64,000 bases of DNA from Andalucia godoyi (Eukaryota > Discoba > Jakobea > Jakobida > Andaluciidae), in contig VRVR01000028.1 of NCBI GenBank assembly GCA_009859145.1, positions 36,438 through 100,437 of the forward strand, written 5' to 3'. A model generated the notes under the pieces. It was not told the origin of the DNA. It ran no database searches and saw only the letters and a list, made by a program, of their open reading frames with translations. The first letter of the stretch is position 1; every line of letters begins with the position of its first letter. The position numbers were made by a program, and so were the translations under genes. Positions 15,996 to 25,396 of the stretch are shown piece by piece.

Positions 15996-18900
15996 CTACG
16001 AGGAGACTACGACCGGCTGGGTTTTCGTTTTGCTGTGCGACGGTGAAGGGGGCGGCGCGCGGGCAACAATGCGTTCGAGCAGAAGGATCATGTCGCTGAC
16101 TCTTTCTATGGAGAACTTCGCGGCGCTTTCCTCCTGGCCAATCCGAATGGTCCAGTGGCTCGAGTGGAATCTCTCATTCAAGTTGTTCAGAAACCGGAAA
16201 ACCGGCTCGTCGGCTTCTCCGTCACCAGCGTACACCACGAGGACTGGGCTTTCACCACCAACACCGCTGCTGCTGCCCAGCTGGTTGCCGAAGAAGTGGC
16301 TGGCTTTGCCTGGCGACACGGGCAGGACGTAGTCGTTCGACACAACAAAGTCTGTGTGCTGCGAAAACGGGACGGCGTTGTGCATGAGCCATTCGACGAA
16401 CTGCAGCTTCCCGCAGTTGGCTGGCATAATTTCGAGTCCTTTGTGGGTTGAGAGTACCTGGATGGGTGCTCCTGCACCGACTTGCGTCGTGAGATGAAAT
16501 CGCAGTTCGCGTGCCTGGTGCTCGCCAAACTCTGGGTCAGACGCACGGAAATAGAATCCAGCGGAATACTCTCGGACATCCATGACGCATCCAGGAGTGC
16601 GCTCACCAAAGAAATTCAAGACATCCAACACGTTGTCGTCCAAGTTGCAGCGATTCTTCGTCTCTACCAGCCCTTCTTCGATCACACGGACGGATGGGAT
16701 CATCAAGGGTGCTTGCTCCACTTCTCCCTTCGGCTTCGCGCCGATGAGCTGCCAATCATGGATGACGTTTGCGCGGCCTTTTTCTGCGTTCTGTTTGATC
16801 TTCGTGGCAAAGATTCCGTTTTCTGCAGCGATCACCAGGTTGTCGATTCCGCAGAACCATTCCAAGGCCGTCCTCTTGTCTCTCGCGGTAATCACCGCAA
16901 CCACAGTGTTTGACAACGCGGTGAGCTGCCCAAGCAATCCCAGCAATGCCGAGGACGGCGGCTGCAATGCTGGAACCGCAGATTTGGAAGCGTACACCAG
17001 TGATCCTTCGTAGTCCAGCACAAATACGGTGGTCCTGGTGCCGGTGCTGGTGTCCGTGCTGGTGTCCGTGCTGGTGCTGTGGTTTGCAGCACTGGGCGGC
17101 TGGTCAGCTTCAGACGTCGAAAACTTCTGTGATGAGACACTGATGCTTTGGAACAGTTGTTGCATGGACAACAAGGGCGGTGGGTTGCAGATCTGACTGG
17201 CCAGTCGTGAACGCTCATATGCCCGAAACAAGTCTGCTACAAACGCTTGACCCCACCGCGCTGCCGTGTGTCGAGAGATGTATTCAAACAGCGTCGACTG
17301 CCGTGCCCACCGATCGCTGTCCGACATGGACAGTGCACACTCAAGGGCCCCCACAACTGACTGCATATCCCACGGATTGATCCGAATGGCTCCAGCGAGA
17401 GAAAGTGCTGATCCGGCAAACTCGGAGATCACAAGAACTCCGGGAACGGGTTGCTTCAACGGTGCCGTTTCTGGCTGGCAGTCCGGAGCCGCAAGACAAG
17501 CGCTCTTTGTGAGTGGCTTCGTAGTCGGCGTTGCTGCTGGCTGTGGCTGGCAAGCAATGTACTCGAGCGCGACGAGGTTCTGGCCGTCTCGCAGCGACGT
17601 GATCAAGCACACATCGGCCAACGCATACAGTGCTTGAAGAGTGACAGGGTCCACAGACTGGTGTAAATACAGAACTGGGCCGGGATAACCGCTTGCCGTT
17701 GTTGTGGCTGGTTGGTTGGCCAACTGGGGGAGGGCAGAGCCCAATGATCCAAAGTGACCGTTGATCCTTCCAACGGTCTCTGCAACCTTCCTTTCGAGAA
17801 TTTGGTACTCTTCAACATCTGATCTGCTGGGCACTGCAATCTGCACCAAAATCACGGAATCCCGCATGTGCTTGTGCTTGGTGAGCAGGCTTTCAAACGC
17901 AGCAAGTCGGTGTGGGATCCCTTTGATGGGATCCAGCCTGTCGACTCCCAAGATCATCATTCGGTTCCTGCCTCCACCGCTGGATCGAAGTCCCAGAAAC
18001 GACGCCAACTGTGCAATTCTCTGCTGCACTGGCTCCGTCTTCACTTCAGAAACCCATTTCCAAGTGTCAATTCCAATCGGATGGATGCCGATCGTGGTCG
18101 GGCTTGTTCGGTGCGGTTCCAGCAGAACCATGCCGGATCCACATGGAACCAAACTCTGATCTCGGCTGTGGACTTCTTGAGAATCCTGGTGTACCAGAGG
18201 TACTCCGATAATTCGCTGTGCCGCAGACACAAAGTGCCTTGCGTAATCGTATGTGTGAAAGGACACGAGATCGGCTGCGACAACTCCGTTCAAAAGCTCT
18301 CGACGGTGCGGCAGCATTCGAAAGATTTCCGAGGAGGGCCACGCAGTGTGAAGAAAGAAGCCGATCATCATCTCCCGTTTCATGCGAGCGTCTTGGCGAA
18401 ACTTCTCTCGTAACATCGACGGCAGCAGCAAGAGATGATAGTCATGAACCCACACGATATCGCCGTCCCTGTATTCGCGCATGACCGCCTCGGCAAAGGC
18501 TTCGTTGGCCTTCACGTATGCTGTCCACCACTCTGGATGCGTGGAAGAGAGCTGCAGGGCGCTGGATGCGTCATAGTGCAGCAGCGGCCACAAGACGGAA
18601 TTCGAGTATCCTGCATAGTACTTTGCAGACGTGTCCTCGTCCAAGTACACCGCAGCCATGGTGTTGATGCCGGAGGAGGAGGAGGAGGAGGAGGAGGATG
18701 CCGCCGGTGTGCTCAGCAGCGTATCAATTGCCCTCTTATCTGCGTCGTCCTCCACCGCCAAGCCCGGCCACCCAATCCAAACCATGTCGTATTTGACGCT
18801 TCCCTGGTCCGACTTCGCAGATTGCGAATTGATGCCCGACACGCCCGACACAAGTCCGCCCGACGACGCCTTGGCAGTCCATGTTCCGCTGTCTGCGGAG

Positions 18901-19178
18901 CGCGAAAGAGTGACTGGCAGCCGATTCGCAATGATCAAAAGGCGCGGCCTGTTCACGGATTCCTGCAGACCCTCGTCGTCGGAGTCCCCCACCTCGTCGG
19001 CAGACGAGGATGAGCTGTGTGACCGCACCGAATGGAATGACACGGATGACGAAATCGACGTTGACGACAGCGAATGTGCAATCGTCTTCAGATCGCTGAA
19101 GGATGTCGACGTCGGAACCCGCGACGTGCTGTCCGCAGTCGGCGAAGTAAAGGACACACGGCGGCGATGCATCGTCAT
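15996..19178 (-). CDS. Trehalose-6-phosphate synthase/phosphatase-like fusion
   Basis: 1060 aa from ATG at 19178. The N-terminal GT20 synthase domain (about residues 75-590) would make trehalose-6-phosphate from UDP-glucose and glucose-6-phosphate. Its key motifs are intact: ANRLPVTLSR, SSGGLVSGV, WIGWPG, HTAWPSSEIFRMLP, GVDRLDPIKG (sugar-phosphate-binding Arg/Lys) and SLRDGQNLVALEY (nucleotide-sugar Asp/Glu). The C-terminal HAD phosphatase-like domain (about 715-1035) has LDYEGSL instead of LDYDGT and GDGEADE instead of GDDxTDE. The second Asp of motif I and the second Asp of motif III are therefore replaced, and phosphatase activity is doubtful, as in many class II TPS proteins. Between the domains lies a Ser/Thr-repeat linker. 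Likely a cytosolic synthase or regulatory TPS. Confidence 0.93.
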   Translation of the reverse strand: MTMHRRRVSFTSPTADSTSRVPTSTSFSDLKTIAHSLSSTSISSSVSFHSVRSHSSSSSADEVGDSDDEGLQESVNRPRLLIIANRLPVTLSRSADSGTWTAKASSGGLVSGVSGINSQSAKSDQGSVKYDMVWIGWPGLAVEDDADKRAIDTLLSTPAASSSSSSSSSGINTMAAVYLDEDTSAKYYAGYSNSVLWPLLHYDASSALQLSSTHPEWWTAYVKANEAFAEAVMREYRDGDIVWVHDYHLLLLPSMLREKFRQDARMKREMMIGFFLHTAWPSSEIFRMLPHRRELLNGVVAADLVSFHTYDYARHFVSAAQRIIGVPLVHQDSQEVHSRDQSLVPCGSGMVLLEPHRTSPTTIGIHPIGIDTWKWVSEVKTEPVQQRIAQLASFLGLRSSGGGRNRMMILGVDRLDPIKGIPHRLAAFESLLTKHKHMRDSVILVQIAVPSRSDVEEYQILERKVAETVGRINGHFGSLGSALPQLANQPATTTASGYPGPVLYLHQSVDPVTLQALYALADVCLITSLRDGQNLVALEYIACQPQPAATPTTKPLTKSACLAAPDCQPETAPLKQPVPGVLVISEFAGSALSLAGAIRINPWDMQSVVGALECALSMSDSDRWARQSTLFEYISRHTAARWGQAFVADLFRAYERSRLASQICNPPPLLSMQQLFQSISVSSQKFSTSEADQPPSAANHSTSTDTSTDTSTGTRTTVFVLDYEGSLVYASKSAVPALQPPSSALLGLLGQLTALSNTVVAVITARDKRTALEWFCGIDNLVIAAENGIFATKIKQNAEKGRANVIHDWQLIGAKPKGEVEQAPLMIPSVRVIEEGLVETKNRCNLDDNVLDVLNFFGERTPGCVMDVREYSAGFYFRASDPEFGEHQARELRFHLTTQVGAGAPIQVLSTHKGLEIMPANCGKLQFVEWLMHNAVPFSQHTDFVVSNDYVLPVSPGKASHFFGNQLGSSSGVGGESPVLVVYAGDGEADEPVFRFLNNLNERFHSSHWTIRIGQEESAAKFSIERVSDMILLLERIVARAPPPSPSHSKTKTQPVVVSS

Positions 19179-19320
19179 TTACGTAAGCTATGTTGTTGTC
19201 GTTGTACCTTGTCGATGCTGTTGTTTCTTTAATAAAAACAAAAAGAGAAAAACAAAACTGGAAACAAAAGAAGAAAGCACCTTATTTTTTTCGTCCTCCG
19301 TTCGATCGTTTGTTTGTTTT

Positions 19321-19432
19321 TTAGCTTTAGCTTTAGCTTTAGCTTTAGCTTTGGCTTTGGCTTTGGCTTTGGCTTTGGCTTTGGCTTTGGTTTCAGTTTT
19401 GGTTTTGGTGTTGGTGTTGGTGTTGGTGTTCT
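19321..19432 (+). repeat. Hexanucleotide array TTTAGC/TTTGGC then TTGGTG
   Basis: About five TTTAGC units pass into about eight TTTGGC units and end in TTGGTG units. The stepwise variant blocks suggest local expansion. The array lies about 140 bp upstream of the TPS start codon. It encodes only a Lys-Ala shadow peptide on the minus strand. Confidence 0.85.
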
Positions 19433-19647
19433 CCAGCACTCATTGCGGAGAAGCCAATCGATCTTCCCTTCTCTGGGACAGAATCTCCACCGTTTTTTTG
19501 CCGACGCGATCTGCTCGCGCACACCCAACAGCACTTGAACGGACAATGAAATGAATCTTTCGGCCGCTCACACCGCGTCAAGTTGACGTTTCTGGGAAAC
19601 ACGGCCCCGCCGGCGCCTGACGTAGCGCCAAGAGGCCAGCTGTCCTG

Positions 19648-19746
19648 GACTTGACTACGGTAGGGATACCGGGTCTCCTGCGGGGCTAGATAAGCAAAAA
19701 CTTCCGACATGATGTTGTTTGATGTTTCATACACCAAAACCGTCAA
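19648..19746 (+). promoter_or_regulatory. Upstream element copy A (shared with 46314-46418)
   Basis: Begins with GACTTGACTACGGTAGG and includes AGATAAGCAAA, ACTTCCGA and ATACACC blocks, all found in the same order at 46,314-46,418. It ends 101 bp before the ATG at 19848; copy B ends about 104 bp before its gene's ATG. The constant spacing argues for a promoter or 5'-UTR element rather than a random repeat. A small RNA gene is the alternative. Confidence 0.55.
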
Positions 19747-19847
19747 CTGTTCTCTGTCAACGACTCAATAGGCCCCAGCGTCCCCAACGGAACCAAACAC
19801 AGAAACCTAAAGGGTAATCGACGGGGGGAGACGGGAAAGACAAGGAG

Positions 19848-22800
19848 ATGCAGATGTCGAGTCGGGTGGTAGCGATCGTTGGGAAGCGTGTGTCGACTGA
19901 CGGCAAGCCTTCAGGAGAGCTAGTTGAGCGCATTCGGCTTGGGTGTGAATGTGCGCGTCGAACAATGTCGAAGCATGTTGTGTTTTGCGGGACGCCGGCT
20001 GAGGTGGACGAGATGGAGCGGCTTGCGAGGCAGGAGTATGCGCACATGTTTGTGGGAAGTGCAATTCGGATCGTGTTGATGCGCGAGAGCGCAAACACCG
20101 TGGAGCATGCGGTGTTTTTGCGGCAGTTTATGCGGAAACACGGACTGTGCATACTGCACCTTGCGACGTCGGACTACCACGAGCAGCGGTGCTTCCGCGT
20201 GTTTTCGTCGATTATGCACAACAAGGAGTTCCAGATCTACTTTGAGTGCGTGCCGTGCCAGAGGATGCTGGACCCTGCAGTGTACCGAGCGTCGGTCGAG
20301 CGAGAGCTGGTGCTGCAGAGCAACTTGCATCGGCAGTTGGAGCAGTACGCCCGGTTTTCAAAGAATGTGTATTTCATGGTCTCTGCGTCGTGGAGCGACA
20401 GCAGGACACGCATGGAGGATCCGTGGGCATGTGGTGCAGATCCGCCATTGGACGAAACGGGCGTGAGCGAGTCGCATCGGTTGGCCGAGGAAGTCGCCAA
20501 CGTCATCACGAGGCATTTTCCGCTGGAACAGTCGTTCGTGGTGCTCTCGTCGCCGTTGCGGAGAAGCATCCAGACAGTTGCTGCATTGCAGAGTTACTGC
20601 ATTGCTGCACCTCGTGTGAAACCTGCACCTGCAACTGCACCTGCAACTGCAGGCGGCGGCAATACGAGCAAGCTGCCGGGCGCACGGATGACGATGATGG
20701 TGGAGTTGCTGCCATTTCTTGCAGAGAGAAGACTTGGAATTCGCGATGAAATGTGCTCATCCCTCACGGAACTTCAGTCGTCGGCTGGAAATGTGGTTTG
20801 CGTTGTGTGCTCCTGCTATGGAGGCCAGGGCGAATGGATTCCACATGCCGCGCGCATGGCAGCCACCACCCCGGAATCCTACGTCGCGGAGACGACCTCG
20901 CAGACGATGCTTAGAGTTGAGAGGTTTTGGGGATACGTTCTCACGAAGGCGGAGGCCGTGATCGTGGCGTGTGTGAACCCTCTGTTTTTCCGGCACATTG
21001 TTTTTGGGTCTTTCTTGCCGCAGATGCTTTCCTCGAGTCTCTCGTTTACGCAACGGGATGTCGACAAGAGACAGGATTTGTGTGAAATTTCTCCAGGCTC
21101 GCTATACCGGTTGACTGCACTCGATCAGATTGCAGAGGAACAAAAGTTCTCCCTGTTTTCCTCGGGCAGACCGGATGTTGTGTGCCTGTGGCCAAAGGCT
21201 TATCCCCACCTGTTTCATGCGGATGCGTCGCTGCGGCCGTGCACGGCAGTGTATCCGGTGATTCCGCTCTCCGGCTTCCGCGATACTCCGGAATGCTCAG
21301 ATATTCTGCTGGATATCTGCCGATATGCCCAGCGGACACTGGCTGCTTCGGTGTTTCACTCGCGGTTTCGGTTTGTTCCTCTCGATCGCGTTTGTGTGCG
21401 GCTGAGCGACGTCCCCATCCGTCTGCAGCTTGAGACTGCAGAAGCGGACCAGGAAGCGTTCAGAAAGTCTAGATACTGGACAACATTTGCATTTGGGCAT
21501 GTGAGTTGCGCGGAATCTGTGGAGCAGGCGACGCTCTCCTTGATGAACTCCGACTGCATGCGAGCCCTTACCTCGTGGCTGCGTTTGCACTATCCAAATT
21601 CGGACTTGGCATCCTCCCGAGCGGCATCCGTCAGCTTGCGATGGGCTTATGCGCTCGAGCCGTTCCTTCCGGACGAGATCGATGCTCGCGAGGCCATTCG
21701 TCAGGATCTTCAGCTGTATGTGGACCGCAAAATTGGCTCGGTCTTTACTCTAGGATGCCCCGATGTTGGCATCTTCCATGATGCCTTTTCTTTCCACTTG
21801 TACAACAATCATGCTCGCCGGGCGTCTCTAATGACCATTTCTCCCACGGGCCAGATGGACCTGTTCTCCATTGTCAACAATACCCACATCGGCAAGACGT
21901 TTGAAATGGAGCGCGCATCCGAGTTTGTGGGGCGCACGGTGTCTGTTGGGCTGCCGCTGCCCACGGAGTGTGTGTACTTTGCGCTGGTGTGCAGGGGCGC
22001 CCAGAATCAGCTTCACCGCTTGCTCTGTGCGTACTCCCCATCGTCGGGCGCCTGCCGTGCGTGGATCATTGCCTCCGCATACATCATTCTGGAGTGCCGC
22101 GTCCTCGACGAAATTGGAAAGGGCTGCATGTCGTTTGCACAATGCGACAAGGGCTTCGTAGCCTCAAACAAGTTTGACTCTGCCCTGTGGCGGTTCGATG
22201 TCACGCTCGTGCAGAAGCGCACGCGAGACTCTGTTCTCGGCATCGACCACACCGTCATTGACGACTTTGCATGGACCGTGCGCCTCTCTCGAACGTCTCG
22301 CCGTCCAATCGATGCGCTGTCGAGCAGCTGCGGTTGCATTGCCCTCACTTGCGTCCGCAACACGCTGTTCTGGATGGCGGCAGCAAACACGTGGAAATCC
22401 CTCTCGTTTGCTGATGACCGCATGTTTGAGCGCAATCCAATCATGGATGTTGCCGTCGTCGCCGCTGCCGATGACGCCTCCCCATCAATCCCCTCTTCTC
22501 TCTCTGTGGATCCCATTGTCGTTCCGTTTCCTGTGTCCGCTTCCAACGATTCCGAGGATGCGTTGACGCATGCTTGGCTCGTTGGCAGAGGCGAGTGCAT
22601 CCGCGTCAGCGTCGGCGGTTCACCGAGCATCATTTCTCGAACAGCGCTCTTCTCTGGCGCAAATCGTGGCCGCTTCACCGCCCTCCTTCCGCCGATCAAT
22701 TCGCATGCGCTGGGTCTTCCCGGCGGTGATGGCCCATGCGTGGTCGGCATAGGATCGCATCTCGGCAGAGCGCGTCTTGCGCATATCGATCTCGAGCAGA

Positions 22801-22928
22801 ATTTCACCTGCACAGACATTGACCTTGCGTTGAACGACGACGCTTCCGAGTCGTTCCAATGGTCCTTTGCATTCTGGTTCGATCCCTTTCCATATGGCGC
22901 GAACGCACTCGTGTCCCACCTGCAGTGA
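19848..22928 (+). CDS. DUF218 (YdcF-like) plus histidine-phosphatase-like fusion, probably inactive phosphatase
   Basis: 1026 aa. Residues ~5-140 match the DUF218/ElyC pattern: VVAIVGKR, DGKPSGELVERIRLG, VVFCGTP, then LMRESANTVEHAVFLR and TSDYHEQRCFRVF. Residues ~170-390 match the histidine phosphatase superfamily in layout (DPPLDETGVSESHRLAEEV, SSPLRRSIQTVAAL). The catalytic RHG at the start of that domain is replaced by SAS (VYFMVSASWSD), and the second catalytic His block reads VVACVNPLFF, so it should be catalytically dead. The remaining ~600 residues are beta-rich (possibly propeller-like) and unrecognised. It is transcribed divergently from the TPS gene. No signal peptide; probably cytosolic, with a scaffolding or sensing role by inference. 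Confidence 0.8.
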   Translation: MQMSSRVVAIVGKRVSTDGKPSGELVERIRLGCECARRTMSKHVVFCGTPAEVDEMERLARQEYAHMFVGSAIRIVLMRESANTVEHAVFLRQFMRKHGLCILHLATSDYHEQRCFRVFSSIMHNKEFQIYFECVPCQRMLDPAVYRASVERELVLQSNLHRQLEQYARFSKNVYFMVSASWSDSRTRMEDPWACGADPPLDETGVSESHRLAEEVANVITRHFPLEQSFVVLSSPLRRSIQTVAALQSYCIAAPRVKPAPATAPATAGGGNTSKLPGARMTMMVELLPFLAERRLGIRDEMCSSLTELQSSAGNVVCVVCSCYGGQGEWIPHAARMAATTPESYVAETTSQTMLRVERFWGYVLTKAEAVIVACVNPLFFRHIVFGSFLPQMLSSSLSFTQRDVDKRQDLCEISPGSLYRLTALDQIAEEQKFSLFSSGRPDVVCLWPKAYPHLFHADASLRPCTAVYPVIPLSGFRDTPECSDILLDICRYAQRTLAASVFHSRFRFVPLDRVCVRLSDVPIRLQLETAEADQEAFRKSRYWTTFAFGHVSCAESVEQATLSLMNSDCMRALTSWLRLHYPNSDLASSRAASVSLRWAYALEPFLPDEIDAREAIRQDLQLYVDRKIGSVFTLGCPDVGIFHDAFSFHLYNNHARRASLMTISPTGQMDLFSIVNNTHIGKTFEMERASEFVGRTVSVGLPLPTECVYFALVCRGAQNQLHRLLCAYSPSSGACRAWIIASAYIILECRVLDEIGKGCMSFAQCDKGFVASNKFDSALWRFDVTLVQKRTRDSVLGIDHTVIDDFAWTVRLSRTSRRPIDALSSSCGCIALTCVRNTLFWMAAANTWKSLSFADDRMFERNPIMDVAVVAAADDASPSIPSSLSVDPIVVPFPVSASNDSEDALTHAWLVGRGECIRVSVGGSPSIISRTALFSGANRGRFTALLPPINSHALGLPGGDGPCVVGIGSHLGRARLAHIDLEQNFTCTDIDLALNDDASESFQWSFAFWFDPFPYGANALVSHLQ

Positions 22929-23215
22929 GCCCAGCCGACAAACGCCGACAAATCCCCCCGCCCCACCCAATCTGTCGTAATCAAAAAAGTAAAGCCTCGC
23001 ACTAAGCATCAAGCCTCAACTCGCACGGCCCTGTCAGTCTCAGAGTCAGTCCGACACATATGTCATCGGGTTTCTGCCGCGTTTTCCCGGGTTTTTGGTT
23101 TTTGTTTTCTGCTATCTGCTATTAAAATGATATAATGCATCTGGAACTCCTTTTCTTGGTCTTTTGAGGAGTTATTATTGCATTTTCCGCAGAAACGTAG
23201 GGTGCAGATAAGAGG

Positions 23216-24622
23216 ATGTTTCTTGCAATTACGCTTGCTGGGATCGTTGCGGTGTACGCCCTTGAGCTGTATTTGGATCGTCGGCAGTCACGAGCGCTTT
23301 CGAGTGCGACCATTCCCGCTGAGCTGCGCGACCATGTTAGTCCTTCGCAGTTCTCGACGATGCAGCGATACTCTCTTCTTCGCGCGGCCTTCTCGCGTCT
23401 TGAGAACACATATGGCGTGATTGCAGAGTGCGGTGCGATTCTGTCTGGCATCTTCCTTTGGACGTGGGACTCGTCTCGCGCGATTCTCGACTTTTTCCAA
23501 TCCCTATCGCTGTCTTCATCCGTGCTGTACACTACACTTCAACAAAGCAGCAACAGTGGTACTGGCACCAGTAGCAGTAGCAGCAGCAGTAGTAGTAGTA
23601 GTAGCAGCAGCACTGGTATTGCAATTGGTGCAAACAGTGGTACTGTTGGTGCTCAGGACGATATGCATTTGGTGCATGCAATCCTGTTCCTAACGCTTGT
23701 GTCGCTGTTTTCAGCCGTGATGAAGTTTCCGTTCGAGTACTTTCGGCTGTTTGTGCTCGATGCACAATTCACGCTTGATGAGCCGCTTACAGTCCGTCGG
23801 TGGCTTGGCGACCAGCTCAAGATTGCTGCGATTGCAATTGGCATTGGAGCACCCGTGCTGTATGCGTTTCTCTTGCTTGTAGAGTACGGCGTGTTTGTAT
23901 ATTGGGTGCATGTTGGAGTTGCAACCTCGATTCTGTCGCTGGTGCTGATGGATGCGTACCCTGCGGTTCTCGCCCCGCTGTTTGCACACATGGAGGAACT
24001 CGAAGCATCGGAGCTGCGGTCTGCGATCGTCGATCTGTGTGCCAAACTTCAGTTCCCAGTATCAAAGATCCAGGTGGTGGAATCGGCCCAGAACAACGTC
24101 AGCGCATTTATTGCCGGTGGTTTGTTTTCGCAGAAGCGTGTTGTGTTGTACGGCGCGCTTGTCCGCCAGTTCTCGACCACGGAGATCTGTGCGATTCTCG
24201 CGCATGAGATCGCATCGTACAAGATGAACCACCACATCAAGCAGTGGGCCGTCCAGATGGCGTCGCTGCACGTGTTCCTCTTCCTTTTGTCCCGCATGAT
24301 CCAGGACCCCGCGTTCTACGCCGACTTTGGATTCAAGCAGGTGGAGCCGGGTGTTGGTTTATGTCTGTTCTCGATGCTGTACTCGCCGCTTGCGTCTGTC
24401 GTTCATGGGCTCACCAATCTTGTGTCCCGGTCGTTTGTCTACGCGGCAGACGAGTATGCGTGGAGACAGGGACACCGCATCGACAAGGCGATCATCAAGA
24501 TGCATTCGGGAAACGTGTACAATCTCGTCGTCGACAAGATGTACTCGAGGTACTACCTTCCACACCCGTCGCTGATGGAACGCCTTGACAGGCTGCTTCC
24601 CATCATGAAGAAGCGATTGTAA
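23216..24622 (+). CDS. STE24/ZMPSTE24-like membrane protein lacking zinc ligands
   Basis: 468 aa. The topology and several blocks match the CAAX-prenyl protease STE24 (M48A): an N-terminal TM followed by LYLDRRQSRAL, then FSTMQRYSLLRAAFSRLENTY. In the catalytic half are FIAGGLFSQKRVVLYGAL, AILAHEIASYKMNHH and SLMERLDRL. The HExxH zinc motif reads HEIAS (residues ~330-334), losing the second His. The third-ligand motif ExxxD reads VYAAD (~406), losing the Glu. Proteolysis is therefore not expected. A Ser-rich insertion at 23,560-23,630 is encoded by a (AGC/AGT)n tract. Probably an ER multi-spanning pseudoprotease. Both motifs lie in continuous sequence, so mis-splicing does not explain the loss. 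Confidence 0.88.
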   Translation: MFLAITLAGIVAVYALELYLDRRQSRALSSATIPAELRDHVSPSQFSTMQRYSLLRAAFSRLENTYGVIAECGAILSGIFLWTWDSSRAILDFFQSLSLSSSVLYTTLQQSSNSGTGTSSSSSSSSSSSSSSTGIAIGANSGTVGAQDDMHLVHAILFLTLVSLFSAVMKFPFEYFRLFVLDAQFTLDEPLTVRRWLGDQLKIAAIAIGIGAPVLYAFLLLVEYGVFVYWVHVGVATSILSLVLMDAYPAVLAPLFAHMEELEASELRSAIVDLCAKLQFPVSKIQVVESAQNNVSAFIAGGLFSQKRVVLYGALVRQFSTTEICAILAHEIASYKMNHHIKQWAVQMASLHVFLFLLSRMIQDPAFYADFGFKQVEPGVGLCLFSMLYSPLASVVHGLTNLVSRSFVYAADEYAWRQGHRIDKAIIKMHSGNVYNLVVDKMYSRYYLPHPSLMERLDRLLPIMKKRL

Positions 24623-24995
24623 TAGAGCGCCAGTATATGAGAAGCACTTTTTCCCTCAGGTCCCCTTCGGATTCCCAAGTCCCAACTAAGCAACTCGCAT
24701 TCACACACTTACTTACATATGCACCCCGCCGAGCATTGCAAACACCAGACCGAGAGGAAAAGACCACGATCGTAAAGCAGCAAAATTGCAAGATGAAAAC
24801 AAGAGAAAAGATTGTGGAATGGATTCGAACAAAGAAGCGCGCGATTCATTCAACTACAAGACACCTTTTTTTTTATTCTCGGATTATGCTGCATTTTAAA
24901 AAGAAATCGGTGCAATGAAACAGAGCCAAAAGAAAACCAACAAACATGCGGATATTGACCTGGATCTGGTTCATCATAAACGAGCGGATCATCGT
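24623..24995. other. Convergent 3' flanks
   Basis: 3' UTR space between the STE24-like gene (plus) and eL29 (minus). A/T-rich, no gene seen. Confidence 0.5.
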
Positions 24996-25396
24996 TTACT
25001 GCTCCTCGATCTTGTTGTTGTGAGCCTTGGCCCAGCGCTGGTTGCGGAGGAACTTGCGGTCCATCTATTGTGTCAAAAACAACAACAACAAAAGAAATTG
25101 TAAATTTAAACATTTAAAAAAAAGAGAAGAGAAACATAAGTATGCACACTTCAAACTGAGAATCGAGGAACATTGGATTATTCAAGAAAAGAAGCGCAAA
25201 AAAGGCCATGATCGAATCAAGCAAAACTCGCACAAAGAAGAAAGAAGAAAGAAGAAACAAGGGAGGGAAGGGAGGGAGGGAAAGCGACACATACACCCTT
25301 GAGAGAGCGGAAATACTGCTTCTTGGGTCTCTTGATACCGTTGCGGTGGTTCTTCTTGCCCTGGTTGTGAGTAGAGTGGTTCTTTGCCTTGGCCAT
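24996..25396 (-). CDS. RPL29: Ribosomal protein eL29, two exons
   Basis: Exon 1 is 25396-25295 (34 codons beginning [12 protein letters not shown] and ending YFRSLKG). Exon 2 is 25064-24996 ([18 protein letters not shown], ending at TAA). The 230-nt intron (25294-25065) starts GTATGT and ends ATAG in phase 0. The 56-residue product matches eL29 of the large cytosolic ribosomal subunit: the highly basic N-terminus, the KNHRNGIK-P block and the FLRN-RWAKAHN block are family hallmarks. A duplicated telo-box-like sequence lies upstream at 25549-25566. Confidence 0.95.

Larger units (their letters stand above)
19179..19847. promoter_or_regulatory. Divergent promoter region between TPS and the 1026-aa gene
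   Basis: 669-bp divergent intergenic region. It holds a hexamer array (19,320-19,430) and the roughly 100-nt element at 19,648-19,746 that recurs upstream of another plus-strand gene. No independent gene is supported. Confidence 0.6.

Noticed and set aside
22013-23002. 329-codon minus-strand open frame
   Set aside because: Antisense shadow of the 1026-aa plus-strand gene, whose domains are recognisable; no protein features in the antisense frame.
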